The notes under the pieces are model-generated. The model had not been told where the DNA came from and did no database searches. It saw nothing but the letters and a program-made list of their open reading frames with translations. A stretch of 64,000 bases of DNA, from assembly GCA_018401745.1 (NCBI GenBank), contig JAGYJY010000007.1:248001-312000 (forward strand), read 5' to 3'. This document shows, piece by piece, positions 54,446 through 62,940 of this stretch (positions are counted from its first letter, which is position 1; each line of letters starts with the position of its first letter). The position numbers were made by a program, and so were the translations under genes. The DNA comes from Pirellulales bacterium (GTDB lineage Bacteria; Planctomycetota; Planctomycetia; Pirellulales; UBA1268).

Positions 54446-55249
54446 TTACCGTCGACCAAGCCAGGCAGCCGACCTGAACCGTTCTGCCCGTTCGGCAACG
54501 CGTTCGCCCCTACCATCCACCAGAAAAGGCCCGGCGAACTCACAGGTCATTCCCAGCGACGCTGCGAGAGCTTCGAGCCAACGCCGCACTAGCGTGTCGG
54601 CAGGGAGCAACACAACGCTGGTGTCGGGGCCCAGTTCGGCCAGCCCCGGCCTGGTGGAAGCTGGGCCGGCCTGATCGCACTGCCGCAGCAGCAGACTGCC
54701 GTGCTGGAGCACACTTCCAGAAAGCCGCCGCTGGGCGCTGCCGAGCACTTTGTGCGGCCCCACCACGACGTCGCCCATCGCCCGACGGTCGAAGCAGAGC
54801 AGCGGGCCGTCGGGGGCAGACTCACCAGAACCGCCGTCACGCCCGAAGTCTGCCGAAACCATCGCCGCCTCCAGGCCCATCGCACAGAGCACGTCGACCA
54901 GCGCTGTGTGGACGGCGTCGTAGAGCAGCTGCGGAGTGCTGGCCAGGGGATGCTGCCGCGCGACTGCCGCAGCATAGGTCTGGTCGGTACCGTGCAGGAT
55001 GGCTCCACCGCCGCTGGGCCGGCGGACGAGATCAATCTCGGCCTCTCGAGCGAGCGACTCCGCCTCTGCAAGCTTCTGAAACCCCCCCATCGAGAGGGTG
55101 GGCCGACTCCAGGTGTAAAGCCGCACCATCATGCCTCCGCACGCCGCAGCTTCTTCGGCCAGCACTTCATCGGCGGCCATGTTGGTGGCACCACAGGCCG
55201 GGGCATCTTCCCACACGGTGAGCACGGACGCTTTTTCCGGAATCGACAT
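54446..55249 (-). CDS. lplA: Lipoate-protein ligase A family protein
   Basis: Biotin/lipoate ligase-fold enzyme of 267 residues. RRPSGGGAILHG (76-87) is the lipoyl-AMP-binding loop, and the catalytic-type lysine is Lys167 in VVVGPHKVLGSAQRR. It may attach lipoate or octanoate to GcvH, whose gene is 37 bp upstream. Whether it is a ligase or an octanoyl transfer enzyme cannot be decided from sequence alone. Confidence 0.85.
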   Translation of the reverse strand: MSIPEKASVLTVWEDAPACGATNMAADEVLAEEAAACGGMMVRLYTWSRPTLSMGGFQKLAEAESLAREAEIDLVRRPSGGGAILHGTDQTYAAAVARQHPLASTPQLLYDAVHTALVDVLCAMGLEAAMVSADFGRDGGSGESAPDGPLLCFDRRAMGDVVVGPHKVLGSAQRRLSGSVLQHGSLLLRQCDQAGPASTRPGLAELGPDTSVVLLPADTLVRRWLEALAASLGMTCEFAGPFLVDGRGERVAERAERFRSAAWLGRR

Positions 55250-55286
55250 CCAGGCCGGTGCTCCTCTGGGCTTCTCACAACGCAGC

Positions 55287-55673
55287 TCAGTGCGACCCGT
55301 CGCTGACCGATGCGTCGTAGGCTGCCTGATCCATCAGGGCGTCGAGCTGGCTCGGATCCGCAAGCTTGATCTTGATGATCCAGCCCTTGCCGTAGGGATC
55401 GCTGCCGAGCAGGTCGAGGTTGTCGGGCAGCTCAGTGTGCACCTCCACCACCTCCCCGGAGCAGGGGGCGTAGAGGTCGCTGACCGCCTTCACGCTCTCA
55501 ATTTCCCCAAACGGCTCGCCGGCAGTCACTGGAGCGCCCACGGCAGGCAGCTGCATGAATACAAGGTCGGTCAGTGCCTCGACTGCATAAGCTGAGACAC
55601 CGATCGTGGCCACGGCTCCGGGGGCGGCATCGCCCTCGACACGGATCCATTCGTGCGACTTGGCAAACTTCAT
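55287..55673 (-). CDS. gcvH: Glycine cleavage system H protein
   Basis: The 128-residue lipoyl carrier of the glycine cleavage system. The lipoylated lysine is Lys62 in GEIESVKAVSDLYAP. The start MKFAKSHEWIRVEG matches the family and has AGGAG 12 bases upstream; another ATG lies 4 codons earlier. It lies between gcvT and lplA in one minus-strand run. Confidence 0.95.
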   Translation of the reverse strand: MKFAKSHEWIRVEGDAAPGAVATIGVSAYAVEALTDLVFMQLPAVGAPVTAGEPFGEIESVKAVSDLYAPCSGEVVEVHTELPDNLDLLGSDPYGKGWIIKIKLADPSQLDALMDQAAYDASVSDGSH

Positions 55674-55780
55674 GACGAGAGGCATCTCCTGATAGCTGGG
55701 CCGCACCCATCAGCTCTGGGCATCACGACCACACGGTGTTGCGGCTGGCCGAAGAGGATACCGCATTGGCCGGCCCGCGG

Positions 55781-56980
55781 TCAGACCTGCTGCCGCCAGC
55801 CGGGGAAGGGCAGAGGGCTGACAGTCGCTGGCTGGCGGCTGCCGCGGATGTCGACCTCCAGTTGCGTGCCGGGCTCAGCGAGCGACGGATCGACCATTGC
55901 CATGGCCACAGGCACCCCCAGCGATGGGGCGAAGCTGCCGCTGGTGACCAGGCCCAGCTGCTCCGCACCTCCGCTGGCAAACACGCCCGAGCCCTCGCGG
56001 GCGGGTCGCTTGCCAGAGAGCACCAGGCCCACTCGCTTCGTTGCTGGAGGCCCCTTCTGCATCGCGGCCAACGGCTCGCTCCCAGGAAAGCTGCGGCCCT
56101 CGAGCGAGACACCACGGCCGAGGCCGATCGCGAAAGGGTTGGTGTCTTCCACGAGTTCATGACCGTAGAGCGGCATACCTGCCTCGAGCCGGAGCGTATC
56201 GCGGGCCCCGAGCCCGCACGGCCTGGCAGCGGCATCGGCTGCAAGCAGGGCTTCCCACATCGCGACGGCATCCTCAGCGGCCACCACCAGTTCTACGCCA
56301 TCTTCGCCGGTGTAGCCGGTGCGGCTGACCGCCGCCGAGTGGCCCGCGACAGCCGCAGCGCAGCAGCGATAGTTTTTCAGGGCGTTGATCCGCTCGGCAT
56401 CGGCCGAACTGGCCAGCGAGGTCACGATGCCCATGGCCGCCGGCCCCTGCACAGCGATCATCGCCGTCTGCTGCGTGTGGTCTTCGAGCATGACGCCCTC
56501 GGAGGGCAGCCGGCTCCGCAGCCAGGCCACCACACGGTCGCGGTTGGAGCCGTTGACCACCAGGGCAAAGCGATCGTCGGCCTCGCAGGCGACCAGCGCG
56601 TCGTCAAGAATCCGCACGCCGCGGCCGCCGTTGTCGTCGGTGATCAGCGTGTAGCGGACGCCACCGGGCTGAAGATCGGCCACGCTGCGGGTGAGCATGC
56701 GATCGAGCCATTCGCGGCTCTTGGGGCCGCTGACGGCAAGCCTGCCCATGTGTGAGACGTCAAACAGCCCGCAGCCGCTGCGGGTGGCGAGGTGCTCCTC
56801 CACAATCGAGGCATACTGCACCGGCATCTCCCAGCCGGCAAAGGGCACAAGCCGGCCTCCGTGCTCCCGGTGCCAGGCATGCAGCGGCGTGGTCAGCAGC
56901 CCACCTGTTGGTGCCTTGCTCCCGGCTGCTGCGGGCTCGCCTGCGTGTGTTTCGCCACCGTTTCCTCTCGAATCACTCAC
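55781..56980 (-). CDS. gcvT: Glycine cleavage system aminomethyltransferase T
   Basis: Transfers the aminomethyl carbon from GcvH to tetrahydrofolate. The 399-residue protein has PLHAWHREHGGRLVPFAGWE, FDVSHMGRL, the folate-binding RTGYTGEDGVEL and the C-terminal LGLVTSGSFAPSLG. About 28 polar residues precede the usual start, so a later start is possible. gcvP is not in the window, so the system is split. Confidence 0.94.
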   Translation of the reverse strand: MSDSRGNGGETHAGEPAAAGSKAPTGGLLTTPLHAWHREHGGRLVPFAGWEMPVQYASIVEEHLATRSGCGLFDVSHMGRLAVSGPKSREWLDRMLTRSVADLQPGGVRYTLITDDNGGRGVRILDDALVACEADDRFALVVNGSNRDRVVAWLRSRLPSEGVMLEDHTQQTAMIAVQGPAAMGIVTSLASSADAERINALKNYRCCAAAVAGHSAAVSRTGYTGEDGVELVVAAEDAVAMWEALLAADAAARPCGLGARDTLRLEAGMPLYGHELVEDTNPFAIGLGRGVSLEGRSFPGSEPLAAMQKGPPATKRVGLVLSGKRPAREGSGVFASGGAEQLGLVTSGSFAPSLGVPVAMAMVDPSLAEPGTQLEVDIRGSRQPATVSPLPFPGWRQQV

Positions 56981-57112
56981 CTGTCGGTTTCCATCCTCGG
57001 CGTGTCAGCCGCTTGGTGCTGCTGTGTGCTGCTGTTTCTCGCGAACCCCCGCGAGCCGTGCTGCCCACAGTGTAGTGGAGACGCCACGGATTGAAGGCCG
57101 TGGCGGAGGCGG

Positions 57113-59191
57113 CTACCAGCGGCGATAGCGTTTGCCTTTGCGGGCCTTCTCGGCAGGGGCTTTGGCCGAGGCTGCGTTGCCGGAGGTCTTTGCGGCGGGT
57201 GTCTTCGCAGCCTTGCTCCGCGGCCGGGGGCGGCGATCTTCAAGGCGAAACTCAGCCGAGCGTCGCTCCAGGTCAACCTTCGCCACGACCACCTGCACGC
57301 GGTCGCCAAGCCGGAAGCTATTGCCGCCGCGGTGGCCCGCGAGCATGTGACGGCGGCGGTCGTAGCGGTAGCTGTCGGCCGGCAGGCTATCGCGAGGGAC
57401 GAGCCCTTCGGCCGGCAGCTCGATGCCTTGCACGAAGATCCCAAAGGCCTCCACGCCAGTGACCACCGCCTCCATCACCTCACCAACGCGGCTGCTGAGG
57501 TACAGCAGCAGCTTGAGCTTCACCAGCGCTCGCTCGGCTGCCTCGGCCCGCCGCTCCAGCTGCGAGCACGCCTCGCCCAGTTCGATCAGGCCGTCGGCCG
57601 GGGGCCGCCGCTTGCGGCCGAGGGCATCGAGCCGGCGGTGGACGGTGAGGTCGGGATAACGGCGAATCGGGGACGTGAAGTGGCTGTAGCAGTCGCTCGC
57701 CAGGGCGTAGTGGCCCGCCGGCTGCGGCCCATACACCGCCCGGGCGAGGCTCCGCAGCACGGCATAGTGGACGGCATGCACCTCCGGCGTGTCGCGGCTC
57801 ATCCGCAGGAGCCGCTGCAGCTCAAAGCGGCTCTCGAGCGAATCGACCTCAAAGCCCAGCTCCGAGGCAAACTCCGTCAGCTGCCGCAGCTTGCGGGGGT
57901 CGGGCTGCGGATGCACGCGACGGAGAAAGGGAATGCCAGCCTCGGTGAGCAGCCAGGCGACCGCCTCGTTGGCCGAGAGCATGAACTCTTCGATGATCTG
58001 GTGGCTCTCGGTGTTGGCCACCACATGGGCACCGCTGACACGGCCGTCGCGATCGAGGTCGATCTTCACCTCCGGCATCATCAGCTCAAGCGACCCACGT
58101 GCGGTGCGGCGGGCACGGAGGATACGGGCAAGATCCCGCATCCGGCCGAGGAGCTCGCGGACGTCGCGTTGCATCGCCACCTCGCGGGTGGCGGGGTCCT
58201 GAAGAAAGACATCGACTTCTTCGTAGGCAAAGCGGCGGCAGCTGCGGATCGCGGTCCGCTGCACCTCGGCAGCGATGAAGGCGCCGTCGGGGGCAAACTC
58301 GATCCAGCAGGTGCGGGCGTAGCGGACCCGTTCGGGCTGCAGGCTGGCGAGATTGTTGGAGATGATCTCCGGCAGCATCGGGATCACGCGGTCGGGGAGA
58401 TACACACTCGTGCCACGGGCGGCTGCCTCCTGATCGAGCGGCGAGCCCTCCTGCACGAAGTGGGCCACGTCGGCGATATGCACGCCGAGCAGCCAGTGGT
58501 TGCGGTCGATCCGCTCAAGCGAGATCGCGTCGTCAAAGTCGCGGGCGTCGACCGGATCAATCGTGATCACCACACGGTCGGTCAGGTCGATACGGTCGTC
58601 GCCAATCGACTCGTCGAACCGCGAGGCCTGCTGACGGGCATCCTCCATCGCCTCCTCAGGAAAGGGCCCAGGCAGCCCAAACTCGTTGATGATCGAGAGC
58701 GTGTCGACGCCCGGCTCGCCCGCCTTGCCAAGCACCTGGGTGATCACTCCCTCCCCATCCCGAAACACGGTGGGGAAGCGGACCATCTCGAGCACAACTT
58801 TGTCGCGCTCGCAAGCGCCTTTGGCACCTGGATCACCCACAGAGACCGGACGAGCGAAGGCGTCGCCGTCGATCGAGACGCGGCCGGTGCCCGCCGCCTC
58901 GAAGTAGCTGCCGACAAACCGGGTTGTTTTGCGGGCGATCACCTCCACGATCTCACCGGCCGGCCCTGGCCGCCGCACGTCGCGTGCCTTCGACACCCGC
59001 ACACGGACCGTGTCGCCGTTGGACGCGTCACCGGCAGCAGTCGCCGGGATGTAGATGTCGCCTTCGCGGCTCCCTGGCAGGGCCCCTTCCGGCCGCACGA
59101 AGCCGTGCCCTCCCGACTTGCGGATGAAACTGCCAACCACGAGCGGCCCCTGGGGAACTGCACCGCTGGCATGCTGACGTTTTCCAGCCAT
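57113..59191 (-). CDS. rnr: Ribonuclease R
   Basis: Processive 3'-to-5' exoribonuclease that degrades structured RNA. The 692-residue protein has an N-terminal cold-shock-like region, the RNB catalytic domain with DPVDARDFDDA at 212-222 (metal-binding aspartates) and later CYSHFTSPIRRYPDL, an S1 domain near residues 590-670 (GEVMEAVVTGVEAFGIFVQG), and a Lys/Ala-rich basic tail. It begins 2 bases after the yhaM stop codon. Confidence 0.95.
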   Translation of the reverse strand: MAGKRQHASGAVPQGPLVVGSFIRKSGGHGFVRPEGALPGSREGDIYIPATAAGDASNGDTVRVRVSKARDVRRPGPAGEIVEVIARKTTRFVGSYFEAAGTGRVSIDGDAFARPVSVGDPGAKGACERDKVVLEMVRFPTVFRDGEGVITQVLGKAGEPGVDTLSIINEFGLPGPFPEEAMEDARQQASRFDESIGDDRIDLTDRVVITIDPVDARDFDDAISLERIDRNHWLLGVHIADVAHFVQEGSPLDQEAAARGTSVYLPDRVIPMLPEIISNNLASLQPERVRYARTCWIEFAPDGAFIAAEVQRTAIRSCRRFAYEEVDVFLQDPATREVAMQRDVRELLGRMRDLARILRARRTARGSLELMMPEVKIDLDRDGRVSGAHVVANTESHQIIEEFMLSANEAVAWLLTEAGIPFLRRVHPQPDPRKLRQLTEFASELGFEVDSLESRFELQRLLRMSRDTPEVHAVHYAVLRSLARAVYGPQPAGHYALASDCYSHFTSPIRRYPDLTVHRRLDALGRKRRPPADGLIELGEACSQLERRAEAAERALVKLKLLLYLSSRVGEVMEAVVTGVEAFGIFVQGIELPAEGLVPRDSLPADSYRYDRRRHMLAGHRGGNSFRLGDRVQVVVAKVDLERRSAEFRLEDRRPRPRSKAAKTPAAKTSGNAASAKAPAEKARKGKRYRRW

Positions 59192-59193
59192 GG

Positions 59194-60285
59194 CTATGCG
59201 GTGCGGCCCGCCTTCCCGTCGCCGCCGCCAGCTGCGGCACCGTGATCCCGGCCACGGAAAAACTTGCGGCCGTGGTTGGCGTGGTACTGCGTCCAGCCGC
59301 CATCCATCGAGGCCTCGTTTTGCATCAGCTGGATCGTGGAAGCCATCTGGGCGTCGAAGTGATCGAGGTGGTGCAGGGCAATCGCCTCGAGCGTCATCGG
59401 CAGCTTCGGCGCACCAAACTCGTAGTGGCCGTGATGGCTGGCAATCATGTGCTTGATGCGAATCGCCAGCTCCGCATCAAAGGGCCGGCCGAGCTGCTGC
59501 TCAACGGCCGAGATCTGGTCGTCGACGATCTCCAGGCCGAGCAACACATGGCCGAGCAGCTGGCCAGGATCGGTGTAGGAGAATCCTTTCTCACTCTCCA
59601 GTTCGACCGTCTTGCCGATGTCGTGGCAGAGCACACCGACGAGCAAGAGTTCCGGATCGATCGACGGGTAGAGCGGAGCAACGCGGGTGACCAGCCGGGC
59701 GAGGCTTGTGACATGGTCGACCAGGCCGCCGGCATAGGCATGGTGGTGTTTGATGCCCGCCGGGCTGCGTTTGAAGGCGTCGAGCAGAGGTCCCTGGGCC
59801 AGCAGCGACTCCGCGAGCAGCCGCAGATCGTCGTTGCTGATGGCAGCCGCGAGGCTGCGGAGCTCGTCAATGAGTCCGTCAATGTCGCCGCCGGAGAGCA
59901 CGCGGTAGTCGGCCTCGTCGATGCCCCGCGGATCCACACGCTGGATCGAGGTGGCGATCACCTGCATGTTGCCCTGGTAGATCTGCGTGCTGCCCTCCAC
60001 ACGGACATACTCACCTTCCTCGAAGGCGGAAAACTCGGCATCGCCCGCATTCCACATCCGCGCGGTCACGCTGCCGGTGCGGTCGGCCAGTTCCACCTGG
60101 AGATAAAGCTGACCGTTGCGGTTGGGCCGCATCTGCTTCGCTGTCGCCAAAAAAACCTGGTCAATCGAGCCCTGCGGCGGCAGCTCCGTCACAAACCTCC
60201 GCTTCCCTCCCCGACCCGGCGGAACGAGCACTGGAGCGGCAACAACAGCAGGCTGAGACGAAGAGCGGGACATACGGCCAGGCAT
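59194..60285 (-). CDS. yhaM: 3'-5' exoribonuclease YhaM-like
   Basis: OB-fold plus HD-domain nuclease. The 363-residue protein has the OB part GQLYLQVELADRTGSVTARM (59-78) and the HD part HHAYAGGLVDH (181-191) with HD221-222 in LCHDIGKTVEL, then HHGHYEFGAPKLP. In Bacillus YhaM trims RNA ends. A second start (MSRSSSQP, 60273) is possible. It lies directly upstream of rnr, an unusual pairing of two RNA-decay enzymes. Confidence 0.88.
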   Translation of the reverse strand: MPGRMSRSSSQPAVVAAPVLVPPGRGGKRRFVTELPPQGSIDQVFLATAKQMRPNRNGQLYLQVELADRTGSVTARMWNAGDAEFSAFEEGEYVRVEGSTQIYQGNMQVIATSIQRVDPRGIDEADYRVLSGGDIDGLIDELRSLAAAISNDDLRLLAESLLAQGPLLDAFKRSPAGIKHHHAYAGGLVDHVTSLARLVTRVAPLYPSIDPELLLVGVLCHDIGKTVELESEKGFSYTDPGQLLGHVLLGLEIVDDQISAVEQQLGRPFDAELAIRIKHMIASHHGHYEFGAPKLPMTLEAIALHHLDHFDAQMASTIQLMQNEASMDGGWTQYHANHGRKFFRGRDHGAAAGGGDGKAGRTA

Positions 60286-60701
60286 CTAAGATTCTGAAGG
60301 AAAATAATCGCCACGGAAGTCTACCGGAAACCAGCACCAACCACCGAACGAAGGGGTGAGTCCGCGGGCGGGCGGTGAGGAGACCGCGCGCGGGTGGTGA
60401 GGAGACCGCGCGCGGGTGGTCCGGCTCGGCAGGCGGCAAAAGTCGCGTCGCTGGGCCAGGATAGGCCAAACGCTCCGCGAGCGTTCGCCGACCCGCCGAG
60501 CCTTCACGTTCTGTCAATGACGGGAGAGGAAGTGAAGGAGACTGCGCGCGGGTGGTGAGGAGACCGCGCGCGGGTGGTCCGGCTCGGCAGGCGGCAAAAG
60601 TCGCGTCGCTGGGCCAGGATAGGCCAAACGCTCCGCGAGCGTTCGCCGACCCGCCGAGCCTCCACGGTTCGTCAATGACGAGAGGGGGACGGTGACGGAA
60701 C

Positions 60702-60772
60702 GGGACGGGTCCTCGGGCCGCGAAGCGGCCTCGGCGAAGCCGAGGTGCCTGCAGCACCCGAAGACCCGTCCC
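60702..60772. repeat. 71-nt cloverleaf unit, copy 3
   Basis: Same length as copies 1 and 2, same closing stem and first two stems; loop GAA in the second hairpin. A G-to-A change in the third hairpin shortens that stem. Confidence 0.8.
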
Positions 60773-60896
60773 GCTTGCGCACCCCCGGCCGCTGACCGCC
60801 GCTCCTGCGGCGGACAGGCCGTCTTTAAACCGCAAGCGAGGGGTGAGCCCGGGGCTGACCCTCCGGCGTATAGGAGCGAGCGACGCCCGGAGGGCC

Positions 60897-61082
60897 AAAG
60901 CGAAGCGGATATCCGAGCGAGCGAGGGCCTGGAGGGCCCGCAGTGAGCGTCCGGAGGGGCAGCCCCGGGCTCACCCCGAGCGACCCACCAAAGCGAAGCG
61001 GATATCCGAGCGAGCGAGGGCCTGGAGGGCCCGCAGTGAGCGTCCGGAGGGGCAGCCCCGGGCTCACCCCGAGCGACCCACC
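60897..61082. repeat. 93-bp tandem repeat, two copies
   Basis: Two identical or nearly identical 93-bp units starting AAAGCGAAGCGGATATCC and ending with GGGCTCACCCCGAGCGACC. Contains GGGCC/GGCCC hairpins. Lies immediately upstream of proS. Confidence 0.9.
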
Positions 61083-61187
61083 CCGCAGCGGACGGCTTTC
61101 GGCAATCAGGCCGACCGTCCTACAATCCCGCCCTACAGTCCACATGCCCCCGTGCCGAGAGCCGGCACGTCTGCCCCGGAGCACCCC

Positions 61188-62696
61188 ATGCCCGCCAACG
61201 CGATTTCGCCGACCCGTGAAGAGGATTATCCCGAGTGGTACCAGCAGGTGGTGAAGGCGGCCGACCTGGCCGAGACCTCACCGGTGCGGGGCTGCATGGT
61301 GATCAAGCCGCATGGGTTTGCCGTGTGGGAACGGATGCAGGGGATTCTTGACAGGGAGTTTAAGGCGACGGGCCACGTCAACGCCTACTTTCCGCTGTTC
61401 ATTCCGCTGTCGTTTCTGCAGAAGGAGGCGGAGCATGTGGAGGGCTTTGCCAAGGAGTGTGCGGTGGTCACCCACCACCGGCTCGAGAAGGGGCCCGATG
61501 GCACGCTGATCCCCACTGGGAAGCTTGAGGAACCGCTGATCGTGCGGCCCACGAGTGAGATGATCATCGGTGCGATGTATGCCAAGTGGATCCAGTCGTG
61601 GCGAGATCTGCCGGTGCTGATCAACCAGTGGGCCAATGTCGTGCGGTGGGAGATGCGGCCGCGGGTGTTTCTGCGGACGGCCGAGTTTCTCTGGCAGGAG
61701 GGGCACACGGCGCATGCCACGCGCGAGGAGGCGATTGAGGAGACGCTGAAGATCCTCGACATTTATGAGCGGTTTGCGGAGCAGGATCTGGCGGTGCCGG
61801 TGATCAAGGGCATCAAGCCTTCGGCCGAGCGGTTTCCGGGAGCGGTGGAGACCTGGTCGATCGAGGCGATGATGCAAGATCGCAGGGCCCTGCAGGCGGG
61901 CACGAGCCACTTCCTGGGCCAAAACTTCTCCAAGGCGCAAGAAATGAAGTTTGCGTCGGCCAGCGGCGGGGAGGAGTATTGCTGGACGACGTCGTGGGGC
62001 GTGTCGACGCGGCTGATTGGTGCGGTGATCATGACCCATTCCGACGACGATGGGCTTGTCCTGCCGCCGCGGATCGCGCCGACCCAGATTGTGCTGTTGC
62101 CCATCCATCGCAGCGACGAGGAAAAGGCCGAGGTGATGGCGGCCTGCGAGCAGATTGTGCAGCGTCTGCAAGGGCAGGCCTGGCGCGGTGAGCAGGTGCG
62201 GGCGGCGATTGATGCCCGTGATATTCGCGGTGGCGAAAAGACCTGGCAGCACGTGAAGCAGGGGATGCCGCTGCGGGTGGAGATCGGACCTCGCGACCTC
62301 GCCGCCAAGAGCGTGAGCGTGTTTCGCCGCGACCGCGGGCCGAAGGAGCGAGAGAACATGCCGATCGAGGCCTTTGTGGCCGGAGCGGCCGGGCTGCTTG
62401 AGGAGATTCAGACCGGGCTGCTCGAGCGGGCGAGGGCCCACCGCGAGGCCAACACGAAGCGGCTCGGGAGCCTGGCGGAGGTGACCGAGTTTTTCGCTGA
62501 GCCGGCAAAGGGCAGGGGGGTGCACGGTGGGTTTGCCGTGGTGCACGTTGCCGACGACCCGGCGGTGGCGGCGGCCCTCGATCCGCTCAAGGTGACGGTC
62601 CGCTGCATCCCGACCGAAGGCCCCGACGAAGCCGGCGCGTGCATCGTCACCGGCCAGCCGACGACGCGACCGAGCATCCTCGCTAAGGCCTACTAG
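61188..62696 (+). CDS. proS: Prolyl-tRNA synthetase (short, eukaryote/archaeal-like type)
   Basis: Charges tRNA-Pro. The 502-residue class II enzyme lacks the bacterial editing insert and has FAVWERMQGILDREF, RPTSEMIIGAMYAKWIQSW, NVVRWEMRPRVFLRTAEFLW, GTSHFLGQNFSKA and DDDGLVLPPRIAPTQIVLLP, with an anticodon-binding C-terminus. This is the type found in some bacteria and in archaea and eukaryotes. The start has a CGGAG site. It follows array A3. Confidence 0.93.
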   Translation: MPANAISPTREEDYPEWYQQVVKAADLAETSPVRGCMVIKPHGFAVWERMQGILDREFKATGHVNAYFPLFIPLSFLQKEAEHVEGFAKECAVVTHHRLEKGPDGTLIPTGKLEEPLIVRPTSEMIIGAMYAKWIQSWRDLPVLINQWANVVRWEMRPRVFLRTAEFLWQEGHTAHATREEAIEETLKILDIYERFAEQDLAVPVIKGIKPSAERFPGAVETWSIEAMMQDRRALQAGTSHFLGQNFSKAQEMKFASASGGEEYCWTTSWGVSTRLIGAVIMTHSDDDGLVLPPRIAPTQIVLLPIHRSDEEKAEVMAACEQIVQRLQGQAWRGEQVRAAIDARDIRGGEKTWQHVKQGMPLRVEIGPRDLAAKSVSVFRRDRGPKERENMPIEAFVAGAAGLLEEIQTGLLERARAHREANTKRLGSLAEVTEFFAEPAKGRGVHGGFAVVHVADDPAVAAALDPLKVTVRCIPTEGPDEAGACIVTGQPTTRPSILAKAY

Positions 62697-62700
62697 CAGC

Positions 62701-62815
62701 CTGTGGAACACATCTGCTGCCGCGGGGTGCGGCGACCGGCGACCCTCAAAAACATTGGCTTTTTGGGGCGTCGCTGGACTGGGAGAAGGGCATGGATGGC
62801 TTTTTCCACGGACAG
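62701..62815 (+). repeat. 115-bp repeat element B, copy B3
   Basis: Starts CTGTGGAACA 4 bp after the proS stop codon and ends GGACAG. More diverged than B1 and B2 within its hairpins, but exactly 115 bp long. Confidence 0.9.
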
Positions 62816-62940
62816 CCAGCCGGGGAGGATTCCAGAGCGACGACAGAACAGTCGCAGGAGGTCTATTATGGAGGCGGTGAGGTGTGCTGGCGGCGGGGCC
62901 GGCGGCGGCCTTCAATCAGACCACATACAGGGGAATGACG

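Larger units (their letters stand above)
60355..61082. repeat. Intergenic repeat array A3 (upstream of proS)
   Basis: Contains GAGACCGCGCGCG motifs as tandem copies, the 92-bp module twice (60416-60507 and 60574-60665), the cloverleaf unit (60702-60772), and the long module with frame motifs at 60840-60850 and 60967-60977. The interior of that module differs from A1 and A2. A 93-bp unit is then repeated in tandem (60897-60989, 60990-61082). No gene is supported in this 900-bp gap. Confidence 0.85.

Noticed and set aside
57332..59245. A 637-codon plus-strand frame opposite rnr
   Set aside because: Shadow of RNase R; His/Arg-rich antisense composition.
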